A stretch of DNA of 8,030 bases. Origin: an uncultured Candidatus Peregrinibacteria bacterium (GTDB lineage: Bacteria; Patescibacteriota; JACMRA01). Where the stretch lies: the NCBI GenBank assembly GCA_937127165.1, contig CAKZLR010000042.1, positions 1 through 8,030 of the forward strand, given 5' to 3'. The notes beneath the pieces are model-generated. The model was not told where the DNA came from. It searched no databases and saw only the letters and a program-made list of their open reading frames with translations. Both the position numbers and the translations under genes were made by a program. Below are positions 1 to 6,206 of the stretch, in pieces (position 1 is the stretch's first letter; the number at the start of each line of letters is the position of its first letter).

Positions 1-352
1 CAATCTACCTATTGAGCCAATAATGAAATTAGATGTACAAAAGAAGAGAACTTCTGGGGTATACCTTAATTATCTTAAATTAGAACTACAATTACCATCT
101 AGACCATATGTGAAACGTAATATTCGGGAATCATTGAACTATTTTGGCAGATTTTTTCCTCTGATTTTAGAAATTACTCAGATAAAGATAAACTGTGTGA
201 GGATAGCTAAGGAAATAGAAAAAACCAATCGACAAATTTCCAATTTAGAAAACCATGTCGAGAATTTAACAATCGAAGAAAAGTTTATTACTACTTCTCT
301 AAATGAGAAAGCTAACTTGGAAAAAGCTACTTTGATTAAAATTTTTGGTTAA
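1..352 (+). CDS. atpD: V/A-type ATPase subunit D, C-terminal part (5' end outside window)
   Basis: Subunit D is the long antiparallel coiled coil of the central rotor shaft; it links the A3B3 head to the proteolipid ring. The reading frame is open from base 2 to the TAA at 350-352. It runs upstream through the ATG at 23, so that ATG is probably internal: about 117 residues are visible and the family is usually about 200 or more. The C-terminal half has the family's long amphipathic helix, with ITQIKINCVRIAKEIEKTNR followed by a heptad-like run and a Leu/Glu/Lys-rich tail. The middle (KKRTSGVYLNYLKLELQLPS) matches the less conserved tip region. The next gene starts 11 nt downstream and subunit I is two genes on, as expected for a V-ATPase operon. 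Identification rests on the helix pattern plus context; a divergent homologue is likely. Confidence 0.75.
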   Translation, partial: NLPIEPIMKLDVQKKRTSGVYLNYLKLELQLPSRPYVKRNIRESLNYFGRFFPLILEITQIKINCVRIAKEIEKTNRQISNLENHVENLTIEEKFITTSLNEKANLEKATLIKIFG

Positions 353-363
353 TTTTTTGTTTT

Positions 364-645
364 ATGTCATCATACACTAATTTTGCTGAGTATTTGCAGA
401 GTTTACAAATAAAAATTAAGTCTCTAAAACAGGACATAGATAAATTTCAACAAAAGATTACGGAAATTGAAAAGGAATTTGGTTTTAGAAAAAGCTTTTT
501 AGAAAAGGAAATTAAGAAGGAATTAAACGATTACGAATCTCAAGGTTTAGGCCTAAGTCTACCCCATGTTAATTTGCAGGCTATCAATATAACCGATGAG
601 GATATTAAACAAGTTTTGTATACTATATTCAAAATTGAAAACTAA
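364..645 (+). CDS. small coiled-coil protein in V-ATPase operon, possible G/H-type peripheral stalk subunit
   Basis: I do not recognise this 93-residue protein by sequence. Residues about 8-58 are rich in Lys, Glu, Gln, Ile and Leu with heptad spacing (KIKSLKQDIDKFQQKITEIE), predicting one coiled-coil helix. The tail of about 35 residues is non-coiled, with GLGLSLPHVNLQAI and an acidic stretch before the end. There is no signal peptide or membrane segment. It lies 11 nt after subunit D and 15 nt before subunit I. In Thermus and Enterococcus the short coiled-coil subunit G/H (NtpF) directly precedes subunit I, so by size, structure and position this may fill that role, pairing with the E-like subunit. 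That is inference: the alanine-rich pattern typical of G/H is not evident. No Shine-Dalgarno precedes the ATG; the leader is T-rich. Confidence 0.6.
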   Translation: MSSYTNFAEYLQSLQIKIKSLKQDIDKFQQKITEIEKEFGFRKSFLEKEIKKELNDYESQGLGLSLPHVNLQAINITDEDIKQVLYTIFKIEN

Positions 646-660
646 AAATTAAGAGACAGT

Positions 661-2667
661 ATGTCCGTAAAAATTGCTCAGACATTCTTAATTAGCCTAA
701 AACCTGATCAAATTGATTCTTGGATTAAATCTTTGGTGTTTGCTGGGGTAAATTTTGAACCGTTGTCACCCCAAGAACTTGGTAAAGAGTGGTCAGATGT
801 CCAGTTGATTAGCCCCTTAAAAACCAATCTAGCAGAAGAATTAAATCTGCTTTCAGAGGTTTTAGATCATTATAAACCTAAAGGTTTTTTAGCCAGTCTT
901 ACAGAGAATCGGGTATCGGTAACTTTTACTGAAGTAGCAGCTGTGGAGCAAGATTTAGAAAAAAATTTACATATAGCTTTATTACTTAGACAGTATCAAA
1001 GATACACTCAACTTTTGGATCAGTTGGAAAATTTTAGAGAAAAAACTAAGTCTCAAAAAGATAGTTTTGTTGTAGGTGAAAACTTAGATAATTTTGAGAC
1101 CGAGCTATATAAGTTTATTAGCAGAGTTGTTGATGATTTTAACCAAAAACACCATAATCAACCTAAGATATATTTTGAAAAACCAATTCTCAAAATGCAC
1201 CAATTGTTAGATTATTCGATTATTGAGTTTCACCCAGAAGATGCTCAAGTTATTAAGGATTTTTTGACAGAAGGTAATTACGAAAAAAAAGCTTATTTGA
1301 TTTCGGATTTTATTGATTTTCTTAACACTCAAAAAAAAGATATCAGGGCTACTTTAGATGCTGAAAACTTTATCCCAGTCAAACTAAGCAGACAGAACTT
1401 CAAAAGACTTGCAGCTACTCATGCTTTTTTGCAACTTCAAGAAATTATAGCTGAAACTAAAAATAAAGTATTTCAAGTTGGTATTAAGCCGAAGGTGGTT
1501 TTCATGTTTTTGGCGGTTACTCAAAACACCTCTGCTCTTTTACAAAAACTAGCCAAAGAAAACCCCGATATCGTTTGTGAACCAGTTAGTTGGTCGGAAG
1601 AAATTGTAGAATGGAAGAATAAAGGTGATCTTGGTAGTTTTCAATCTATACCTCAGGCTATGGGGACTATTAGTCGCACCGAGTCAGATCCCACTATTAT
1701 TACAGCTATTTTGTTTAGTCTGTTTTTTGCTTTCTGCCTGGCAGATGCTTTCTATGGCCTGATCATTACTTTGGTTACCGGAGGCTTATTGTTTTTCACA
1801 AAGCTAAAGCCAGCAATCAAAGATATGGTAACTATCTTTTTCTGGTCTGGTGTGGTTACTGTAATATATGGAGTTTTAACCAATTCTTGGGCTGGAAATC
1901 TTTTTCGAAAAACTCCAGTTGGACCATTTTTTGCTAATCTACAAGTTTTAGATCCACTATCTCTCAACCCAGCGGCAGAGAACTCAAATCTTGATAAAAA
2001 TCCGATCGTAAATCAGTGGTTAATTGAAGCTGGTAACATTCATCCAATTGCGTTTCTACTTGGCTTGTCTCTGGCCATAGGGTTAGTAACGATTTTTATC
2101 GGATATTTGTTGAAAATTAACAATTCCCTTAAATCTAGAAACTATTTGCGATTAGCGAGCAATATAGCATGGATAGGCTTTTTGGTATCGTTATTCGTAT
2201 ATGTGTTTGCTTCGGTTTCTGGTGTTTTGCCTCATACTAATATGATGTTTGTGATTGGGTTTTTCACTATTGGATTATTCATTTTTAATGAAGGCAAGAA
2301 TTTTTTAGAAAAAATAGTTTCTGGTCTTGGTAGTTTATATGGTTTAATATCTTTTGGTTCTGATGTTTTATCTTTTACTCGTTTGGTTGCGGTTGGTTTG
2401 ACCAGTGGTATTATTGCTAATGTGATCAATCAGCTTGGATCAATTTTATATGAAGCTATTCCTGATCAGATTCTAGGGATGATTTTGTTGATTATTTTCT
2501 TGATTGTTGGTCATATTTTTAATTTAGTAATTGCTTTGTTTGGTGCTTATATAAATCCTCTGCGTCTCAATTATGTAGAATTTTATCCCAAGTTTTTTGA
2601 GGGAAATGCAAGACAAATAAAGCCTTTACAAAATCAATTTTTTTATTTAACAATCACTGATAATTAA
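661..2667 (+). CDS. atpI: V/A-type ATPase subunit I (a-subunit, ion-channel stator)
   Basis: This 668-residue integral membrane stator subunit provides the ion half-channels facing the proteolipid ring. Residues 1 to about 340 form the cytosolic arm, which binds the peripheral stalks and has coiled-coil segments (about 110-150 and 190-260). From about 343 onward there are seven to eight hydrophobic segments, as expected for the family. Two hallmark arginines are visible. Arg574 lies in SDVLSFTRLVAVGL, equivalent to the essential channel arginine. Arg635 lies in NPLRLNYVEFYPKFFEG, a near-signature C-terminal motif of the family. Length is normal for bacterial and archaeal subunit I. The stop is 7 nt before the proteolipid start, suggesting coupled translation. 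The start at 661 is supported by the family-like N-terminus (MSVKIAQTFLIS); only a weak purine stretch (AAGAGA) lies upstream. Identification is secure. Confidence 0.96.
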   Translation: MSVKIAQTFLISLKPDQIDSWIKSLVFAGVNFEPLSPQELGKEWSDVQLISPLKTNLAEELNLLSEVLDHYKPKGFLASLTENRVSVTFTEVAAVEQDLEKNLHIALLLRQYQRYTQLLDQLENFREKTKSQKDSFVVGENLDNFETELYKFISRVVDDFNQKHHNQPKIYFEKPILKMHQLLDYSIIEFHPEDAQVIKDFLTEGNYEKKAYLISDFIDFLNTQKKDIRATLDAENFIPVKLSRQNFKRLAATHAFLQLQEIIAETKNKVFQVGIKPKVVFMFLAVTQNTSALLQKLAKENPDIVCEPVSWSEEIVEWKNKGDLGSFQSIPQAMGTISRTESDPTIITAILFSLFFAFCLADAFYGLIITLVTGGLLFFTKLKPAIKDMVTIFFWSGVVTVIYGVLTNSWAGNLFRKTPVGPFFANLQVLDPLSLNPAAENSNLDKNPIVNQWLIEAGNIHPIAFLLGLSLAIGLVTIFIGYLLKINNSLKSRNYLRLASNIAWIGFLVSLFVYVFASVSGVLPHTNMMFVIGFFTIGLFIFNEGKNFLEKIVSGLGSLYGLISFGSDVLSFTRLVAVGLTSGIIANVINQLGSILYEAIPDQILGMILLIIFLIVGHIFNLVIALFGAYINPLRLNYVEFYPKFFEGNARQIKPLQNQFFYLTITDN

Positions 2668-2674
2668 TTGTGTT

Positions 2675-3160
2675 ATGGACTTATCAATTGCTTTAGCTTT
2701 AAGTGCTGTGGGTGTTGCTGTTGGTTTGAGTGCCATAGGCTCTTCTCTAGGAGTTAGTGCTGTAGGTCAAATATCTGCAGGACTTTTGTCTCGTGAACCT
2801 AAAAAATTTGCTCAAGCCTTGATTTTGTCAGCTTTGCCATCTACTCAAGCTTTGTATGGTTTGTTGTATGGTTTTTTGGTCTTGATTCAAGTTGGAATGT
2901 TAGGTGAAGGTGTCAAAACTTTTGATACTAATGTAGGTTGGGCTCTTCTTTTTTCAGCTTTACCGGTTGGTTTAGCTTGTCTTGGTTCTGGAATCGGGCA
3001 AGGTCAGATTGCGGCTGGTGGCGTTAAGATTTTAGCTGAAAGACCAGAAAATTTGTCTCAGGCTATCGTTTTAGCTGCTTTAGCTGAAAGTTTTGCTGTT
3101 TTTGGTCTTGTAGTTTCTCTTTTAATTTTACTTATTGGTTTAAGTCCTTATTTAGGATAA
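2675..3160 (+). CDS. atpK: V-type ATPase subunit K, four-helix proteolipid (c-ring), predicted Na+-binding
   Basis: This 161-residue rotor-ring proteolipid consists of two fused helical hairpins, residues about 1-78 and 85-157. The internal repeat is visible: VGLSAIGSSLG against VGLACLGSGIG, and SREPKKFAQALILSAL against AERPENLSQAIVLAAL. Only the second hairpin keeps the ion-binding carboxylate, Glu138 in ALAESFAVFG; the first has Gln58 in LPSTQALYG. This is the NtpK layout of Enterococcus hirae, whose Na+ ligands are Leu61, Thr64, Gln65, Gln110 and Glu139, with Tyr68 hydrogen-bonding to the glutamate. The matching residues here are Leu54, Thr57, Gln58, Gln109, Glu138 and Tyr61, all conserved. 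Family and fold are certain; Na+ specificity is inferred from these ligands. There is no Shine-Dalgarno, and the start is 7 nt after the atpI stop. Codons are markedly T-rich (GGT, GTT, GCT, TTG), as is usual for hydrophobic proteins in low-GC genomes. Confidence 0.96.
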   Translation: MDLSIALALSAVGVAVGLSAIGSSLGVSAVGQISAGLLSREPKKFAQALILSALPSTQALYGLLYGFLVLIQVGMLGEGVKTFDTNVGWALLFSALPVGLACLGSGIGQGQIAAGGVKILAERPENLSQAIVLAALAESFAVFGLVVSLLILLIGLSPYLG

Positions 3161-3190
3161 GTTTTAGTATTTAGTAATAAATAAAAGTTT

Positions 3191-3703
3191 ATGAATACTC
3201 CTAATTTTTCAGATCTCTTAAAAATTAATCAGTATTTGACTGAAATTGAAGAATTGAGTGCCCAACTAGCGACAGTCAAGCAAAAATTAGAAGATATTCA
3301 AAAGTATCACGAATCTCAATTAAAAGTTGAAAAACATAGAATCAAACAAAACATACTACAATCTAAATTACTGGAAAAGATAAACCAAGAATTAAAATCT
3401 CTCAGACAGGCAGAGTCCAGCCTTGGCGTTCAAATCAAAAGTAAAATTAGTCAGGCTATAGATGGTTTTTTTGAAAATGGAGGCTTGCGAGAATTTGTTA
3501 GAGAACTTTTATCAAAGTTATCTAGTGCTAAATTGGTAGCTACGCAAGATATGAAAGGTGTTCTTGGTAATTTAGATTTTGATACTATAGAAGGGACAGG
3601 TCAAATTAGAATTTCCACTGGAGACAAAACTTATATTTTAGATCCACAGCAACTGAAGAATCGTTTACAGTTCCAAATTTTAGTCGAAAAACTATCAAGA
3701 TAG
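3191..3703 (+). CDS. atpE: V/A-type ATPase subunit E-like peripheral stalk protein
   Basis: This 170-residue soluble protein has the two-part plan of peripheral stalk subunit E. Residues about 8-80 form a long charged coiled coil rich in Glu, Lys, Gln and Leu. A smaller globular domain follows, from about 85 to 170. The C-terminus GTGQIRISTGDKTYILDPQQ then LKNRLQFQILVEKLSR resembles the family ending, in which a glycine-containing beta hairpin and the phrase 'Asp-x-x-Leu-x-x-Arg-Leu' cap the domain. In the complex, E pairs with a G/H coiled coil and holds the A3B3 head against rotation. It is shorter than typical E (about 185-200 residues) and divergent, so the call depends partly on its place after atpI and atpK. 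The start is 30 nt after the atpK stop; the TAG stop is only 2 nt before the next ATG. An alternative reading is an F-type b/delta-like stalk protein. Confidence 0.65.
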   Translation: MNTPNFSDLLKINQYLTEIEELSAQLATVKQKLEDIQKYHESQLKVEKHRIKQNILQSKLLEKINQELKSLRQAESSLGVQIKSKISQAIDGFFENGGLREFVRELLSKLSSAKLVATQDMKGVLGNLDFDTIEGTGQIRISTGDKTYILDPQQLKNRLQFQILVEKLSR

Positions 3704-3705
3704 TC

Positions 3706-4515
3706 ATGTTTCTTGGTCAATTATATTATTACAATAAGATTCTTAATTCGATTAAGCCGCCTTTAACTTTGGAGCAACTGGCTGTCCTAGATCTAGCTTC
3801 AATGCCAAAATTAAATGTCAGTGATTTTGAAGGCTTATCTATTGATGATGTTTGCAGAAAAATTAAAGATCAGTTCTCTAAAAATTACGAAAATCTATTA
3901 AAGCAAGAATCTTTAAACTTTGCTTTTGGTTTCTGGCAAAATTTAACTAGCTCTGTTCATACTCAACAGATCGCTCTCCAACCAAAAACCGATTTTCAAA
4001 GTCAATTAATTAAGTGGCAGCAAAACGATTTTGACATTAACCAGATAAACCAAATTATTCGTGAAGGTCAGCTTGTTTTGGCAGCCGAAGACTTTGCTAT
4101 TTTTTACGGAATCAGAGTTTTGGCTCTACTTAGTAATCTATATTTAGAAGACCCTTTTAAAGGAGGTTTTGATTTACCAGACGAGCCTAAAACAACTACT
4201 AAACTTTCTGATAAACCGAATATTTTAGTGTTGACATCCGAGTATTTCTCACCTCTTTTTGTTAATTTAGGTTGTCGTACTTGCTTGATTTCCGATAATA
4301 ATAAAGCTATTCTTAAGGATGTTTTACAAATTTTATCAGAAGAAGAGGAAATTAGGTTGATTTTAATAGACTCTAAAGAATCAGAAATTGAAAACTACCT
4401 ACAAAAACACCTTCCAAACAATCTTTTGATTTCTACTGTCAAATTTACGGATTTCTCTCAAGATGCTTTTTTTGATCAAATAGTTCGCAAAACTTTAGGG
4501 GTGAAGTTGACTTAA
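3706..4515 (+). CDS. V-ATPase operon protein: helical N-terminal domain plus subunit F-like C-terminal domain
   Basis: This 269-residue protein appears to have two parts. Residues about 170-269 look like rotor subunit F, a small Rossmann-like protein of about 100 residues: a first strand (NILVLTS), then FVNLGCRTCLI, a helix, a second strand (IRLILIDS), a helix, a strand (LLISTVKF), and the closing QIVRKTLGVKL, which closely resembles the end of Thermus subunit F (LVRKTIGFDIKL). Residues 1 to about 165 are helical, with YYYNKILNSIKPPLTLEQL near the start and paired amphipathic helices at 105-150. This part could be a reduced subunit C (the socket between shaft and ring) or relate to the C-like DUF2764 proteins of some V-ATPase operons; I cannot confirm either. 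A flexible link (PDEPKTTTKLSDKP) joins the two. Neither part has a membrane segment. The start lies 2 nt after the atpE stop. Confidence 0.6.
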   Translation: MFLGQLYYYNKILNSIKPPLTLEQLAVLDLASMPKLNVSDFEGLSIDDVCRKIKDQFSKNYENLLKQESLNFAFGFWQNLTSSVHTQQIALQPKTDFQSQLIKWQQNDFDINQINQIIREGQLVLAAEDFAIFYGIRVLALLSNLYLEDPFKGGFDLPDEPKTTTKLSDKPNILVLTSEYFSPLFVNLGCRTCLISDNNKAILKDVLQILSEEEEIRLILIDSKESEIENYLQKHLPNNLLISTVKFTDFSQDAFFDQIVRKTLGVKLT

Positions 4516-4517
4516 TT

Positions 4518-4564
4518 AACCAAGATAATTTTTAACCTTTTTCTGTAAGGGTTGGTTTTGTTTT
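4518..4564 (+). terminator. possible weak terminator or attenuator between the ATPase operon and serB
   Basis: A hairpin AACCTTT (4534-4540), loop TTCTGT, AAGGGTT (4547-4553) has seven pairs including one G-T wobble and is followed by GGTTTTGTTTT up to the next start codon. A competing six-pair stem, AACCAA (4518-4523) with TTGGTT (4552-4557), uses part of the same 3' arm, so the two cannot form together. The T-rich tail fits an intrinsic terminator, but the stem is short and AT-rich, so partial read-through into the phosphatase gene is likely. No clear -35/-10 pair is visible in the gap. Confidence 0.35.
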
Positions 4565-5215
4565 ATGATTAAAAATGTTTTTTTTGATTGTGATAGCACT
4601 TTAGTGCAAATAGAAGGTGTGGTTGAGTTAGCTAGGTTAAAAAACAAAACATCACAGGTTCAAGCTTTGACGGAACAAGCAATGAGGGGAGAGGTTGAAT
4701 TATCTGAAGTTTTTGCTAAAAGATTAGATATAATTCAACCACATAGAAATGATCTGATACAACTTGGAAAATTATACTGTGAGCGATTGACAGAAGGTGC
4801 AGCTGAAGCTGTAAGCAAGCTTCAAAAATTAAGTAGACAAGTATTTATAATAAGCGCTGGTTATTTAGAATCTCTAAAGATTTTAGGTAAAAAATTAAAT
4901 ATTCCTGAAGCTAACATTTTTGGGATAGAGTTAATTTTTGATGAAGGAGGACAATATATAGGTTTAGACCAAAGTCAAGTGTTGATAAGTCACATAGGCA
5001 AAAAAAAATTGTTACAAACTTTGAATATTGATTTGAACCAAACTGCCATGATTGGAGATGGGGCAAATGACATTGCTACTCAAGATGTGGTGAAACTTTT
5101 TATAGGATTTCAAGGCAATTCAGAAAACAAATTTATGAAAAATAATGCCAAAGTCTTTTTGCCAGGCAACTCTTTATTACCGGTGGTAGATATAATAATC
5201 AATCATAGTGGCTAA
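4565..5215 (+). CDS. serB: HAD-family phosphoserine phosphatase-like protein
   Basis: This 216-residue cytosolic HAD hydrolase is predicted to release phosphate from O-phosphoserine, the last step of serine synthesis. Motif I is FDCDSTL, with nucleophile Asp8 and general acid/base Asp10. Motif II is Ser97 in FIISAG. Motif III is Lys146 in HIGKKK, and motif IV is GDGAND at 164-169 with Asp165 and Asp169 for Mg2+. Substrate-recognition positions known from Methanocaldococcus SerB are also kept: Glu17 (its Glu20) and Arg53 in FAKRLDII (its Arg56). These favour phosphoserine over a generic HAD substrate. The cap lies at about 15-75. Length matches the short SerB form without an ACT domain. The usual motif II glycine pair is Ala-Gly here. 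There is no Shine-Dalgarno; the leader is TTTTGTTTT. A related small-molecule phosphatase remains possible. Confidence 0.82.
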   Translation: MIKNVFFDCDSTLVQIEGVVELARLKNKTSQVQALTEQAMRGEVELSEVFAKRLDIIQPHRNDLIQLGKLYCERLTEGAAEAVSKLQKLSRQVFIISAGYLESLKILGKKLNIPEANIFGIELIFDEGGQYIGLDQSQVLISHIGKKKLLQTLNIDLNQTAMIGDGANDIATQDVVKLFIGFQGNSENKFMKNNAKVFLPGNSLLPVVDIIINHSG

Positions 5216-5381
5216 AAGCTATAAATTCAGTTATATATTCAGAATAAGTAATGGAGTTTTGTTTAATCTTTTTTAAAGTTCTTGAGTTGGAACCTGTTTT
5301 CTCTGAAGAAAATCAGAAAAATAATTCTAGACAGAAGCTTTCTGCACAAAAAAGAATCAAAGTTGGTTAAACAGTTGATGG
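5216..5381. other. convergent intergenic gap between serB and parA
   Basis: This 166-nt AT-rich gap separates the two converging gene clusters. It holds a possible 39-codon plus-strand ORF (5251-5370) and two weak inverted repeats: TCTGA / TCAGA with a 6-nt loop (5302-5317), extendable across one mismatch to a T/A-rich base, and CAGAA-GCT-TTCTG (5332-5344). Neither has a clear T-tract directly after it on either strand, so no strong intrinsic terminator can be called for either cluster. No tRNA-like fold or promoter pair was seen. Confidence 0.5.
5251..5370 (+). CDS. possible small ORF of 39 codons, unknown function
   Basis: An ATG at 5251 opens a frame to the TAA at 5368-5370; an in-frame TAA two codons upstream (5245-5247) means it cannot extend further. 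The predicted peptide starts MEFCLIFFKVLELEP and ends in a basic stretch (RQKLSAQKRIKVG), giving a short hydrophobic N-terminus and a positively charged C-terminus. It fills most of the gap after serB, on the same strand. There is no Shine-Dalgarno, but neighbouring real genes also lack one. A frame of this length can occur by chance in AT-rich DNA, and I recognise no family. It could equally be untranslated 3' sequence. Confidence 0.2.
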   Translation: MEFCLIFFKVLELEPVFSEENQKNNSRQKLSAQKRIKVG

Positions 5382-6152
5382 TTACATTCCTAGCCGCTCT
5401 AAAATTTCTCTAGCTAAGGTATAATAAGCTAGCGCTCCTTCGCTGCGAGGATCATATTCAAAAATAGATTTACCAAAAGACGGAGCTTCAGCTAATCTTA
5501 CAGCCCTAGGTATAATTGCTTTAAACAAATCTGGCCCAAAGTTTTTTTCTAACTCATTTTTAACCTCAGTACTCAAGTTGTTTCGGCGATCAAACATTGT
5601 TAACAAAATTCCCAAAATAGATAAATTTGGATGAAGTTTTTGTTTGACTTCTTTAAGAGTCAAAATTAGTTGAGTCAGTCCATCTAAAGCTAAATATTCT
5701 GCTTGAACAGGCAAAACTACCTTGTCTGAGGCAGTTAGAGCATTGAGGGTAAGCAGAGACAACGAAGGCTGACAATCAATTATAATAAAGTCAAATTTTT
5801 GTCTGTCTTCTTGAGTAATACTATTTTTCAAAGCAAATTGTTTACCGACTGGATTATGTTGATTAAACTGCCCAAGTCGTAAATTGGCTGGAGACAACCA
5901 GAGGTTAGGCAAGTAGGTAGCTATTATACAGGATGCTAAATTTCTTTGCCCATTGATAGCTTCCAGAATAGTTTTAGTTGGATCGTCGATTATGTTTTTG
6001 GCTCCAATATGTTCGGTAGTATGTCCCTGAGGATCAAAATCAATCATCAAGACCTTTTTGCCTAAGTGAGCTAGAGCTGCAGATAGGTTTACAACCGTAG
6101 TAGTTTTACCAACTCCACCTTTTTGATTTGTTACCGAAATGATAATAGCCAT
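5382..6152 (-). CDS. parA: ParA/Soj-family chromosome partitioning ATPase
   Basis: This 256-residue deviant Walker A ATPase is predicted to bind DNA non-specifically as an ATP dimer and to drive segregation of the chromosome or a replicon with a ParB partner. The deviant Walker A is KGGVGKTTT, with signature Lys11 and Lys16. Walker A' is MIDFDPQG (Asp38, Asp40). Walker B is FIIIDCQPS (Asp126), where most relatives have Cys-Pro-Pro-Ser. The C-terminal IPRAVRLAEAPSFGKSI is the Soj signature. There is no N-terminal helix-turn-helix, so it is the short chromosomal (type Ib-like) form rather than a P1-type plasmid ParA. No parB or parS is visible: downstream lies the convergent serB. dnaX ends 54 nt upstream on the same strand. 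A TTGACA at 6204-6199 in that gap has no well-spaced -10, so co-transcription with dnaX is plausible. The start is fixed by the family N-terminus. Confidence 0.95.
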   Translation of the reverse strand: MAIIISVTNQKGGVGKTTTVVNLSAALAHLGKKVLMIDFDPQGHTTEHIGAKNIIDDPTKTILEAINGQRNLASCIIATYLPNLWLSPANLRLGQFNQHNPVGKQFALKNSITQEDRQKFDFIIIDCQPSLSLLTLNALTASDKVVLPVQAEYLALDGLTQLILTLKEVKQKLHPNLSILGILLTMFDRRNNLSTEVKNELEKNFGPDLFKAIIPRAVRLAEAPSFGKSIFEYDPRSEGALAYYTLAREILERLGM

Positions 6153-6206
6153 ATTTTGTTTTTGTAATTCCGTTTAGGGTTTTAATAGAATTTATTGTTG
6201 TCAATT

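Noticed and set aside
1752..1967. 71-codon minus-strand ORF inside atpI
   Set aside because: It lies wholly antisense to a conserved region of subunit I and shows no family features; a shadow frame.
2232..2429. 65-codon minus-strand ORF inside atpI
   Set aside because: Antisense to the essential-arginine helix of subunit I; a shadow frame with no recognisable motif.
5298..5344. Strong bidirectional terminator between the convergent clusters
   Set aside because: The inverted repeats are only five pairs each and have no T-tract in the right place on either strand.
6181..6204. TTGACA on the minus strand in the dnaX-parA gap as a parA promoter
   Set aside because: The only -10-like hexamer (TATTAA, 6187-6182) is 11 nt away, too short a spacer, and nothing suitable lies at 16-18 nt.
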